From Thermomucor indicae-seudaticae (taxonomy: Eukaryota > Mucoromycota > Mucoromycetes > Mucorales > Lichtheimiaceae): a stretch of DNA of 64,000 nt. The stretch's first letter is position 1; every line of letters starts with the position of its first letter. Below the pieces are notes generated by a model, which worked only from the letters and a program-made list of their open reading frames with translations, ran no database searches and was not told where the DNA came from. Below are positions 12,024 to 23,213 of the stretch, one piece after another. The stretch is from positions 1-64,000 of the forward strand of contig JSYX01000048.1 of the NCBI GenBank assembly GCA_000787465.1, written 5' to 3'. The translations under genes and the position numbers were made by a program.

Positions 12024-15000
12024 ATGAAACGAAATTTTTACTCATCAATAATAATAAGATGGTTATTACTGGTCTGGGCGACGACCAGTGTACAGGCCTA
12101 CTTTAACCAACCCAGTCTATTGACGACACTCCCCTACCGCGGGGGCATGGTTTATGTCCAAAGGAACAATTCATTGGTCCTATTTGGTGGCGAAAATGCG
12201 ACAATGTCTTATACGAATGATCTGTATGAGCTTACACAGACAGCAACTGGTTTCACCTGGACTGTATTGCCACAAACTGATCCACCTACTGCGGCACTTT
12301 CCGGTCAAGCCATCTATGCCGACGGAAACGATGCGATGTTTCTCTTCGGTGGCATGGCACCAGCGACAGTCAACCAGATACTGCCTCTTCAGATGTATCT
12401 CTACAATTTCTCTACGTATGCTTGGCGAGCTTGGGAAGGGAACACAAACATCTCGACTTCGGTTCCGGTACCCGAGAACCGCCAGCTCTTTAGCGCGACG
12501 GTCAACCAACAGAATGGAACGGTTTATATCTACGGAGCGGCACTCAACATGACACGAGTCTACAATGATCTCTGGGCCTTGGACTTATCCACGCTCGCGT
12601 TTACCCAGTTACCAAGCTCTGATCAATTTCGCTATGGACACACCGCGTCCCTGTTGAGGTAACATAGCGGTTGATAAATTCCGTCAAAAATGTTGTCAGC
12701 TAAAAGCTTGCATGCATTTGATCACCAAAAGCAACGGCCAGCTGGTTATCATTGGCGGTGTCGTTGTAACCAACAACAACGGGCAACTAAGCGCTGATCT
12801 TGCTCCCATGGATACTTTGGATATCTTTGATACGCAATCATCTCGTTGGTTACTACAAAACACCACTTCCACAACAGGCCGATCCCCATCTACTCGGACT
12901 TCGCACAATGCAGTTCTCAGTAAGTATTGATTGAACACAGGCATGCGAATCACAGTGCACTTGTTTGATACTGACGTCAAAACGTTTCAGCCTCGGACGA
13001 GAAGATCATTATTTTTGGAGGTGCGTCTTCGGATAAGATTTTAGTCGCATGGCGCTCACAGCCATCTCTGCAGGTGATAACGGGGCCAATATACGTAATC
13101 GCAAATACCTTAAGGACATCGCGATCCTGGACACGAATACTTGGACTTGGACAATCCCCACTGAGAATGGAATCCCTCCGTCGCGACGATCATATGCCGC
13201 TGCCGGGTTGTTGGACGGAAAACACTTTACGGTTGGGTTTGGTACGTCGTCAGCTATACTTACATCACAGAATTTTCCCTAATTAATGCATGCGTCTGTA
13301 GGTGAATCTCTGAACATGTATTATAATGACATTAATGTCTGGAGCCTGGATGAAGCTAAATGGATCCAAACTTTCGACGATACAGCGGAGAGCAACGAGT
13401 CTGGCTTAACCGCTGCCGTGATTGCCGGCATTACCATAGCGGCTGTTGTTTTGCTCTTGATCATTCTCTTCCTTTTGTGGAGGTTCCAACGCTATATCCG
13501 CTGGCTAATTGTGCGCATCCACAACGATATATGGCAACCTCGGTAAGAACTACAACGGTCAGGGTAATTGGTGAGCTTTGGACTAAAAAGAGTGCGTCTA
13601 GTACTGGCGAGCCTTTATGGGCTGAAACAGCACGCATGTGCTGCCGGATATTCTTGATGTTCAAATTTGCTCTTTGCTTGGCCTTCATTATCAGGCAAGC
13701 TGTAACAAGCCCTAACGTTACAGAACGCATTATCAACCCGGTCGCTCAAGTGGAAGTACCAGGTAACGCAGAATTCACGATTACAATGGCTGTGATCGTG
13801 CCATGGTAAAGCTGACGTGAGTCTACGCTTTGTCAGATATTCGTTTCTGCTTTGATGGATTCCCTGTCTATCAGGATCCTGTTATGGTGGCTGCGCTTAA
13901 CCCAGGCATAGCCTGCCAGACGGATAATGGCGTGTCGTGCAATGGTTATATACAAGCACTTAACATGAGCCTCTTCACGCCGACCTATACAGACATGCTG
14001 GGTCCTGTCAATTGCTATCTCTTCCGTGCGCCCGACTTTAGATTGACTTCCACTTCCGGTGCAAACAACGGCTCCCGTATGCTATTCACGTTCTTTGGCA
14101 ATCCTAACATCACGTATGGGAGAATTCACATCTCGACGTACCCCAAGTCGATGGACCCCAATGTTGTTGTCTACAATTTAAGCGACAGCACTTCGATCAT
14201 CATGTCACCCATTGATATTGCCAATTGGCTGAACGCCGAACGGAACGATATCCAGGCGACCAACGTATATACGATCCAGCCTTTCACCTATAGTGCCATG
14301 GATTATGCTATCGTAGACCACCGCTATCTTCAGGACGTAGGATGGAACTACGTCGGATTTGCACCCATCACGAACTCGACACCCGAAATAGAGACAAGCT
14401 TCCGGCAAGAATCACCCAATCCAAACTACTCTGCGACACACAGCGACATCGGCGTGTTCGCGCTGACACCGACACAATATGCGCAATTCATTGATCGAGA
14501 AGTCAAGATGTACACTTTGCTGAACGCACTCGGCTTTGTCGGTGGTGTCTTTGGTCTCTTGGTTGCGTTCCAGACATGGCTGTTTGGCTACCGTCCACGA
14601 TCCCCGTGGGGTGTGGTCCATCGATGGTCCGTGGGCAACATGAAGCGCTCCCTTCTGCGCAACTTGAGCAAGCACTTTAGGACGACGTCCGACGCTGGTA
14701 TCCCGTTCATTCATCCTGTGCATCGTCGGTTCAGCATGCAAAACTTGGCCAACTTGGCCAATGAATCGGACGTTGACCGCATTGCACGCGTCGAAGAGCG
14801 AATGCAGGTGCTGGAAATGCTATTTAAAGCTTACTATGTGGATGACGAAGTGTTCCGGTCCCTTGATTATGCCAACAAGCGTGATTTATCAAAACCCAAC
14901 AAGGACCACCGGCGGTCATGGCTTAGCTTACGGCTGAACAAGCGTCGTTCCCAAGATATAGGAGAAAAACGGCAGGGAGATCGACTACCCAGACGTGGAA

Positions 15001-15083
15001 GCACAAGCTCTGACGAAGCTATATCGCCGCAGCAACCTCTCAATGAAAGCACTGATTTACTCTCCAATCACCAGAAATATTGA
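12024..15083 (+). CDS. Kelch-repeat membrane protein with a second membrane module
   Basis: Seven exons in phase: 12024-12658, 12732-12919, 12991-13020, 13074-13241, 13302-13542, 13602-13762, 13837-15083; 889 aa. A signal peptide (LLLVWATTSVQA) leads into a kelch beta-propeller with repeated GG pairs (LFGGENA, LFGGMAP, VIIGG, IIFGG), about residues 30-370. A membrane helix near 395-420 follows, then a short basic cytoplasmic turn, a second helix (FKFALCLAFIIRQ), a second extracytoplasmic domain beginning DIRFCFDGFPVYQ, a third helix (LLNALGFVGGVFGLLVAF) and a basic tail with a helix IARVEERMQVLEMLFKAYY typical of a Mucoromycota membrane-protein family. N-glycosylation sequons are frequent. 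The start at 12024 was chosen for the signal peptide; an in-frame ATG at 11940 exists. The ligand is unknown. Confidence 0.8.
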
Positions 15084-15872
15084 TTGTTTTTCCCTTATAC
15101 TTTAACCGAAGCATATCATTCCCCTTTTGTCTTTTTTACTCTATTCAAGTAGTATTCTAACTTTGCTGTAATATGCCAGCTTTAAAGCAGTAGATACCTC
15201 CTCAATCTTCACCATCACCAACACATTTTGCATTAAATATTAACCATCAGTATACATAGCTTTTTTATGACAATGCCCAGCCACAAGGGACGAGTCTGTA
15301 ACATTCATTAGCGGTCTGAACTGGAAAGTGTGGAGTATAGCTGATTGCTAGGGCGCGCGCGATAATGCTCAAGACTGTTTTGGTGCCTGCTTCGAGTACC
15401 CAGTCTCCGGCACTGGAATCGACCAATCAGGGGCTAGAGGGTCTTCTAGTTTGCATGAAACCCACAGACCAGGGGCGCAAAACGTCAACAGCTGCAGATA
15501 TCTGTTATGCTTGCATTATGCAAGAGGCAACGCAATTAAGCGAATATCACGCAATTCATGCAAATGCAACAATTTACTCTATGCACTGCTTGGAAAACAT
15601 CGATCTATCCTGGATGCCAGCAGGAATCATTAAAGCATAAGACGTCAGGCACTGTTTGTGAGTAGTGATTCATTGAATGTCCATCGCCATAGTTACCATC
15701 CGCGGAATAAATAGCGGTGACAACTGCATTTCCAGAGGATTGGCAATACTTATCGGCAAGCCCCGGACCGACGGCTGGACAGTCACGATTATTGTATAAG
15801 GGAAGTGGTTTGTCAAGAGATACACATATAACTTTTAAGCTATATTTGCGCGACCCCAGTAAACCTCCCTCA
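15084..15872. other. Intergenic spacer with CCAAT box upstream of COQ1
   Basis: About 790 bases. The left part is AT-rich 3' flank of the kelch gene. A CCAAT motif sits at 15423-15427 and a CG alternation at 15353-15361. The COQ1 frame is open from 15717, but its first ATG there precedes a non-mitochondrial peptide, so this part is treated as leader. Confidence 0.45.
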
Positions 15873-17481
15873 ATGATAAGTTCGAAAGCTCGAGCTGCGG
15901 TCCGACGAACAGCGTCTGCAGTTTCTACGCGATGCGTCATTTCAACCGCAGCAAGGGCGGCGTACCATTCCTCAGAGCATCGACGCAAGGCTGTAGCTGA
16001 GCCCAAAGAGGAGGCAGGCATTTCCCCATTAAACAAAATCGCACAAGGTCTTGACAGTTTACGGACAACGGTACTCAACGCGACTCCTCTCCGGCACGCG
16101 ATTAAGTCGTCAGAGTCAGTACCATTTACGGGGGAAGCAGCGACCTGGAGCCAAGCGGTACGGGAGGCGCAGAGCTTGGTTGAAGATCCCGATAACAAAA
16201 CTGTCATTGACCCTGTCAAACTTGTCGGACGGGATCTCTGGGAACTAAAGGGAAACATTACAAAACTGCTGGGCAGCGGTCATCCGTTTTTAAATACAGT
16301 AGCAAAGCATTACTTTAACGCGGATGGCAAGCATATCCGGCCTTTGCTTGTCTTGCTAATAGCTCAAGCCACGAGTATTGCACCTAAAAAGAAAAACAAC
16401 GCGAGGCCACTACACGAGGAAGACGATTTCCAATCGATTGATACGCCCATCTCGCAGGGTTTAAAGAACATCACGACGAGCGACGTATTTGATCGTCAGA
16501 CGCACTATACACCTTCCGTTACCCCTCAAGGTTGCACTATCCTCCCCACCCAACGGCGACTGGCCGAGATTTCCGAGATGATCCACACTGCTTCCTTGTT
16601 ACATGACGACGTCATTGACGCTTCTTTAACCCGTCGCAACCTGCCGTCCGCGAATGCAAGCTTTGGGAACAAGATGGCTGTCTTGGCCGGAGACTTTTTG
16701 CTGGCTCGGGCATCACTTGCACTGGCCCGGTTACGGAATGCAGAATGTATTGAGCTGATGGCAACCTGTATTGCGAACTTGGTGGAAGGCGAATTCATGC
16801 AGCTGAAGAATACGCAGGAGGATGGCAGTGAAAAGAGCACGTTTGACTATTATATGGAAAAGACATACATGAAGACAGGCAGTCTGATTGCTCAGAGCTG
16901 TAAATCGTCGGCTGTCTTGGGTGGCTGCACTCCTGAGGTAGCCAATATTGCATATGAATTTGGACGCAATTTAGGACTGGCTTTTCAGGTGAGTAAACCT
17001 GAATGTTCTGAAAGAGAGGAAGGGATAGAGGGAAAAGGATGGACAATAAGAATTGCTTATAGAAAGACTTAGCTAGTAGACGACATGCTTGACTTTACAG
17101 TCACGGCAGCCGACCTTGGCAAGCCTTCAGGTGCAGATCTGAAACTTGGTCTGGCGACGGCACCTGTTCTATTTGCTTGGGAAGAATTCCCTGAACTTGG
17201 AGACTTGATTAAGCGCAAGTTCTCCCAGGAAGGCGATGTAGAAAAGGTAAAGGGGGAAGCAGGATCATGGTGCGTGGCTGGTGACCTCGCTTATTGACAA
17301 GAATGCTTTTGCATGGCAGGCGAGACTTTTGGTATATCAAAGCGACGGTTTAAAGAAAACACTCGCGTTAGCTGAAAAACACTGTAACGAAGCCATCAAA
17401 GCCATTCAACAGCTACCACCTTCTGATGCACGGTCTGCGCTTATACAATTAACACAAAAATTGCTCACTAGACGATCATAG
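15873..17481 (+). CDS. COQ1: Mitochondrial polyprenyl diphosphate synthase (ubiquinone side chain)
   Basis: Exons 15873-16988, 17073-17246 and 17320-17481 give 483 aa. The enzyme adds isopentenyl units to an allylic diphosphate to make the ubiquinone tail, acting at the mitochondrial inner membrane. Evidence: the N-terminus is rich in Arg, Ala and Ser without acids (MISSKARAAVRRTASAV), a targeting peptide. The first aspartate-rich motif DDVID is near residue 244, followed by RR and by GNKMAVLAGDFLLARAS. The second motif DDMLD is at 375-379. A Lys/Arg/acidic insertion of about 45 residues lies before the first motif. Start choice: the in-frame ATG at 15717 would put about 50 unrelated residues ahead of the targeting peptide. 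A single-subunit enzyme is expected; the final chain length cannot be read safely from the sequence. Confidence 0.93.
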
Positions 17482-18319
17482 CACGATAAAACGCCAGCAA
17501 GGAAAAATACCTCAACCCATCTCAGTTCACTGGATATAGAATACTTGCATAATGCACATGAGATAGTATACAAAGAACCACAAGATGAACCATTGAGAAT
17601 GCATTCAGCACCCTCTTCTTCATACATAGAACAAATAAACCGTTGACAACTTTCCGTATTTTCAGCATATACAATGTTCAATGACGCCCCCACGCGCTCC
17701 GGAGTTGTCTATTACACACAAAGACCGCTTGTGGCACTCGCTTCGTAGTAAGCACAGCGGGAAGGAACGGTTGCCACTGGATCAAAAAAGAGCCATTTCT
17801 CGTTGCGTGAGCAAATTTTGTTTCCGGCGGCGGAGCCAATCAGAACCAAGTAAATGAGAAAGTCAATGTTTTCCTTAACTCCTTGTCTTTCCTTCTTCTC
17901 TTCTCTCCTCGCATTTATTCTCGCAATCCCGAGCACTTTTTTTTCGCGACTCTTAACTATTTAAACCTCTTCTTTCTGCTGGTGTACTCCTTTATTCAAG
18001 TACTTCAGCAAGCTTTCTTTGATTATTGACTCTTTACGTTTTCTTGTTTTCGCTTTTCGCGGGCTGTCTTTAGTCAGACCCGTGCTGCCCACCACGTCTT
18101 CAGAAACCAGACTTGTTCACAGTTTATTCAACCGGCGAGGCTTTCCTCCTTGGCTTGCCTGAGGACCCCTAACTATTTGTTAAAGAAGAGGCAGTCTGAC
18201 GCTTAATCTAACTCTGGACCTCCTCTTGTTGGTTTTTATAAACGCTATTCTCTCTGTCTGTCTCATCAGCGGCCACCCTGACCCCACCAGCACAGCTTCT
18301 GTCCTCGCTCGTTCCGACC
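17482..18319 (+). promoter_or_regulatory. Promoter and long AUG-free leader of ornithine decarboxylase
   Basis: An 838-base gap. The first 300 bases are COQ1 3' flank. A CCAAT box lies at 17836-17840. From about 17867 to the start codon at 18320 there is no ATG on the plus strand, and the sequence is strongly C/T-rich. That fits a long 5' leader whose scanning is kept free of upstream start codons. A TATTTAAA-like run sits near 17958-17965. Confidence 0.5.
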
Positions 18320-19904
18320 ATGCACACCGTTTTGGAAACTGTCCAACCTTGTGAAGCCAACTCGACGGCCTCATTCCGCAAGCTATTCAAGACCTCCCCG
18401 CCTACGTCGGAAGCCGATATCCATAATCTCTCCGTCAAAGAAGTTATCCAACAAAAGTTATCTGCTCAAAAATGCGAACAACAACAAGATCAAGAAAATG
18501 CGTTCTTCGTCGCGGACTTGGGTGAAGTGTATCGTCAACATTTACGCTGGAAGTCTCTTTTGCCGAGAATTGAACCCTTTTTCGGTAATTGAGATGAGCG
18601 TGTGGCTTCGCCTCCTCCTCCGAACGTAACGGAATTGACGATCGTACTACTTCTTTAGCCGTCAAGTCCAATCCGGATCCGATGGTTGTCAAGATGATGG
18701 CGTCTCTTGGCCTTGGCTTTGATTGTGCAAGCAAATCTGAGATCCAGCAAGTCCTGGATTTGGGTGTTGAACCCAGTCGTATCATTTACGCTAATCCTTG
18801 CAAGCAAGCATCTTTTATCCGCTACGCATCGCAGCACAATGTATCTCGAATGACCTTTGATAATGCTGAAGAATTGCACAAGATCAAGAGACTCTATCCT
18901 GAAGCTGAGCTGGTGCTTCGCATCTTGACTGACGATTCCAAATCGCTTTGTCAGCTTGGTCTAAAGTTTGGCGCACCCTTGCATACCGTGGAACATCTCT
19001 TGCAAACTGCAAAAGATTTGGGATTGAATGTCGTCGGTGTCAGGTAAAAGCAAATTTGGCTTATCTTCTAATACTCGTGTGTCTGATGCATTTTGCATGA
19101 ATTAGTTTCCATGTTGGCAGCGGGTGCTTGGACGAACGCGCTTTCTCCGATGCCGTACTACGCGCTCGTCAAGTATTTGACAAGGCAGAGAGCATGGGAT
19201 TCAGTTTCGGGCTCCTCGACGTAGGCGGTGGATTTCCGGGCGCGGATGTGCAAGATGGCATCACTTTTGAGAAAGTCGCTGCTGTACTTGGGCCAGCTGT
19301 AGATTCCCTTTTCCCCGCTCATGTCCGCGTGATTGCCGAGCCTGGTCGCTACTATGTGGCGTCTGCTTTCACGTTGTGTACCCATGTTATCGGTCGTCGC
19401 ACGGTCATGTCCGATGCAGAGAACGAGGCTTCAGATATTGAAGTGGAAGTGGACCGACAGTATATGTGTATGTATCTAATATAATAGTGTCTAGCTGCTG
19501 GGCCACTAACATGGATGGTGCTATAGACTACGTCAACGACGGCATGTACGGTTCCTTTAACTGTATTCTCTTTGACCATCATGTGGTCCATCCGAAAGGT
19601 AAATTGTGGTTTTGCTCAGCAAGTGATAATTTATCTGACTATGGCCTTGCGTGCAGTTTTGATGAAGAATGATGAATTCTTGTACGGCCAAGACCTGAAG
19701 GATCAAGGTGAAGAGTTCAAGTGCAGTGTCTGGGGTCCTACCTGTGATTCGATTGATTGCCTTGCGAAAGACGTCTCGCTTCCCTTGTTGGATGTCGGCG
19801 ATTGGATGTACTGGGAGAACATGGGCGCGTATACCATTTGCGCTGCTTCGCAGTTTAACGGTTTCAAGAAGTCTGAAGTGATTTATACAAATACCTTTCC
19901 ATGA
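18320..19904 (+). CDS. SPE1: Ornithine decarboxylase
   Basis: Five exons: 18320-18584, 18659-19043, 19106-19467, 19527-19598, 19657-19904; 443 aa, normal for the fungal enzyme. It decarboxylates ornithine to putrescine, the first step of polyamine synthesis, as a PLP-dependent cytosolic homodimer of fold type III. Visible motifs: the PLP lysine in AVKSNPDP (Lys91), SFHVGSGC after the second intron, GGGFPG, the phosphate-binding EPGRYY, and the active-site loop WGPTCDSID with the catalytic cysteine near 391 from the partner subunit. The gene starts after a long leader without upstream ATGs, suggesting translational control. The enzyme family is normally degraded through antizyme; no antizyme gene is in the window. 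Confidence 0.96.
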
Positions 19905-20056
19905 TTGTTGTTGTTGTTACTAGATGAATAAAGAGGAAAAGGTTTCCTGCGAGAATCTTGGCATTCATATGCCACCGATATATGTAACCAATAGATCGCC
20001 GGGATGTTGTTTTCCATTTTTACTTTCTTTACGAGAGACACTGTTTCATACTCCTT

Positions 20057-21485
20057 ATGTATCAGGATACGTATGAGTTACCAACTGTATACCGGCAGAA
20101 AGAGTCTCAGCTTGACTATAACACGGACGATGCTGAAACAGAGGATCTAATGAGAGTCGGGCCGTCGGCCGCAGAACGTCATTTGTTGCCGGTAGATCTC
20201 GATTCCCAGTGCAATCAACCGGAGGACCGAACATTGGCGTGGTTGTTACTGGCGACACCACTTTCAATGTTAACCTTTACACTTGTGCCTGTTGTAACTG
20301 ATTTTCCGAATGTCAATGCAATGACAGCAGGCGATGCTATCTGGCGATTATTCGATCCAGTAAGTCGGGAAAACCACGCTTTTGGATTTTACTTTTCAAT
20401 TGTAACTGTTGTTAGATCGTGACACTTCCGCTTAACCTTTTCCTCATACTACGTGCAAACATGATGCGTGCAAGCCAACTACCTGTAAAGCATTGTAAGA
20501 TAAACAATTTATTCGTTTATAGCTGCAGCAATAAAAACAAATCTTTTCTTGGGAAAACTTACAGGGGGACCTTTTGATGAGCGTACAGTGACATGGCTGC
20601 TATGGTGCATTGGTGCTGCTATCTATGTCCAAGGACACGGTGTTCATTTAGCAGCCGCCTTATTCAAGGTAAGGCTCGTCTTCCTTGTTATTAAAATATT
20701 AGGAAACATGGGAGGTCTGATATATATCTATGAAGCATCCAGTTGAAGATTTCATGAACGCACATCCGGAACTGATGGCTAACCAAACGATAGGCAACCA
20801 ACTAACCGCCATTTATCTCTATATGGAGACAACCTGGGAACATTACATTGCCCACTACATGTATGCCGGCGGTTAGTGTCATTTATTTTCCGTACGTCCG
20901 GTTACGTGCAGTAATTTGATCATTTCTATACAGGAGCGTTATGGATGTCCTGGGTACAAATCCTGTTCGCCTTTCGTGACCAAGCAATGGAGCCACTTTC
21001 TATGCCGACAAAAGTCATTTTTGCGATAGGATCCTTGGTGTATGGTAAGTCAGTACAAAAGGCTGCTTGAGAGAAACGGATGTTTAATCATTGTGTGTGC
21101 TAGGACTATTGATTGCAGCAGTGGCCATTGAATTCCCTCAAGGCTTATATGGTATGGTATAGTCAGTGCAAGGAGCATATGCATTCTCTTTTTGGCTGAC
21201 TTCCCACTGCAGTGGGTCTCGTATACACTCTGGTTCTGGGGCTCATGTGCATCCTATTGATTACCTTGAATCGGCGAGGACTACCCAAAGGCGGAATCTT
21301 TACTATGGGACGCCGCATGGTGCTACAATACTACCTAGGTACAAAGGAAACAAAGTCGTTCTGTAGAAAAAGACGATGACTCAACGCATTATGATCTAGG
21401 AGCCAGCATCATTGCATTAATCATCATTATCGGATGGCTTGCGAAATATGGCTTTGTCAATCGAAAGGCTGCCGGCATTGCATGA
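20057..21485 (+). CDS. Multi-pass membrane protein with conserved-looking histidine motifs
   Basis: Eight exons: 20057-20359, 20416-20494, 20565-20668, 20736-20871, 20934-21044, 21104-21151, 21213-21338, 21400-21485; 330 aa. After an acidic cytoplasmic-type N-terminus of about 70 residues come seven to eight hydrophobic segments. Two polar motifs lie in or beside them: QGHGVHLAAALF and WEHYIAHYMYAGG. Such paired histidines inside membrane segments could bind a metal, as in membrane hydrolases or desaturases, but I recognise no family and do not assign a reaction. Every intron is 56-70 nt and restores phase. The stop lies 15 bases from the stop of the opposing gene, so the 3' ends must overlap. 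Confidence 0.75.
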
Positions 21486-21500
21486 TTTATTATCCTCTTT

Positions 21501-22063
21501 TTATGATTGCGGCTTGCCGAGGATATCCAGTTTGTACATTGTAATTCGCCCATAGAAATCTGTACTTTCTTCAAATATAATCTTGAGCCTCTGTACAGGC
21601 TCGTTGGGCATCACTTGGAACACTTGGGTCGAGTTTACGTCTTCCGGATAAAGTGTGCCAAAGTCAACATCGTACTGATTGGGTGATGTCGCTAGACTGC
21701 CCTGAATGACGCATTTCTTGCCGACGAAACCGCCCTGAAACGTCAAAACTACCGATTCCACGGTAGCAGGTTTGCCAAAATCCAAAAGAATGTGTTGCGG
21801 TAAACCCTTTCCGTTTGTATTAAAATCGCGCTTTCATGGCAAGAAATCTATGTTCAAAGCTCACCTGTTCTGAGTTCCAGCAAGTCTCCTCATTATTGTC
21901 AATGAGATGCTGTTTGCCAAAACTTGTTGTGTCCCGATTCAATACGGAGCTGACCCTAGTTTTTATACAAGATGACAGTTCAAGATTTTCAGTTTGATTG
22001 ACGGATCGTGCTTGCACAGACACACTTGATTCGAGTTTCTGGCGTAATGAGACTGACAGACAT
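21501..22063 (-). CDS. NR2C2-associated-protein-like discoidin-fold protein
   Basis: Minus-strand exons 22063-22026, 21955-21865 and 21806-21501 join in phase into 144 aa, close to the length of the animal protein NR2C2AP. The N-terminus (MSVSLITPETRIKVSSVLNR) and the core (FGKQHLIDNNEETCWNS, then LLDFGKPATVESVVLTFQGGF, and near the end FYGRI) follow that family. The fold is a compact F5/8 type C (discoidin) beta-sandwich. In animals it binds the orphan receptor NR2C2, which fungi lack, so the ancestral role here is unknown. The start codon was found by splicing back from the conserved VSSVLNR; the open frame upstream lacks any ATG. The 3' end converges on the preceding gene. Confidence 0.85.
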
Positions 22064-23213
22064 CTCGCGAACACTGCTGGAATTTTTTTCCTAAACAAGT
22101 CTGAGAAATCTAAAGATGTGCTTACCTACTCACAGATACGAAATCATCCACTTGCTGCTTTTAGAGATCATATCTGAAAGCAGTGACACGTAGTAGACGG
22201 CTGTACTTGCACTATCTGTCTATGGTACATAGAAAAGTGGATGTATTGACACAATAGAGTGAAGAAAAATCCTCCAATGTTTCTTGTTATGATAAAGGAT
22301 ATACCGATACCCACCGTAGGTTGCCATCAATATTGATCTCTCGGTTACTTGATATTAAAGAAGGTTGAAAACGTCGAGAGGGCGGCCTCTTTAATTAATA
22401 AGGCCCCGTTCCATGGAAACAGTCGAAAGACACAGTCGCAAGCATTAGAGATTTGTCTCGAGTTGATCCTCTCGGAAACTACAGTTAGTGTTCTTCACTA
22501 GCTTAACATGAAACGAAACGCAATACTCTAACAAAACTTCGATGCTAACAAAACAGGGATAGATCGCCAGTAGTCAGGTCCTTTTTTCCCCCGGTTCAGG
22601 ACACAGTTGCCAATGAAGAGTGTAGAAAGCTAAACTGATACAAAAAGCATTGCGCGCGGTGTTCAATCCTGAATGAATATTGAATGATCAGTAGACGACA
22701 GCAACCGTCATGATCCAACATTCGCGTGAGCGCAGCGCTACACAGCTGAGAATGCACCAGGCTGCAAAACACCTCTGCTCTCGCTAATGACGATAAAACC
22801 AGATGATATTGTTTGTGGAGTGTGCAAGTACAGCTCGTGTTTGCACCAGTTATTCGTTTCTTTTGGATTTATCGGCATCAGGCAGCTCGTGGTGCAAGGC
22901 CGCTGATACCAGTGGTCAATGATACTGTTCATCCGTTCTTCGTTGTACTCACAAGCGGGGGCTCATCCTGTGCCTACGACTTCCCCTGGTGGAGACAATC
23001 ATGATGATTATACAGCTTTTGCCTTTTGCGAATCTGTCATGACATGTTTTCTACCAAGTGGAATTTTTTGATCTCGTACGGTCCATCCGCGCTGCCTTTG
23101 CCCAATGCATATCAAACTCAGCGCGGAAATGGACATGCACCGACCTATCCCCATAACTCTGAACCACCGTCCAGTAGGAGCACTTACGTGTTGCCCGTAC
23201 CTTCCAAACTGCA
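22064..23213. other. Intergenic spacer, divergent promoters
   Basis: About 1.15 kb between the divergent NR2C2AP-like and RIC1 genes. Short overlapping open frames occur at 22738-23214 on both strands, without recognisable motifs. Nothing else supportable was seen. Confidence 0.5.
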
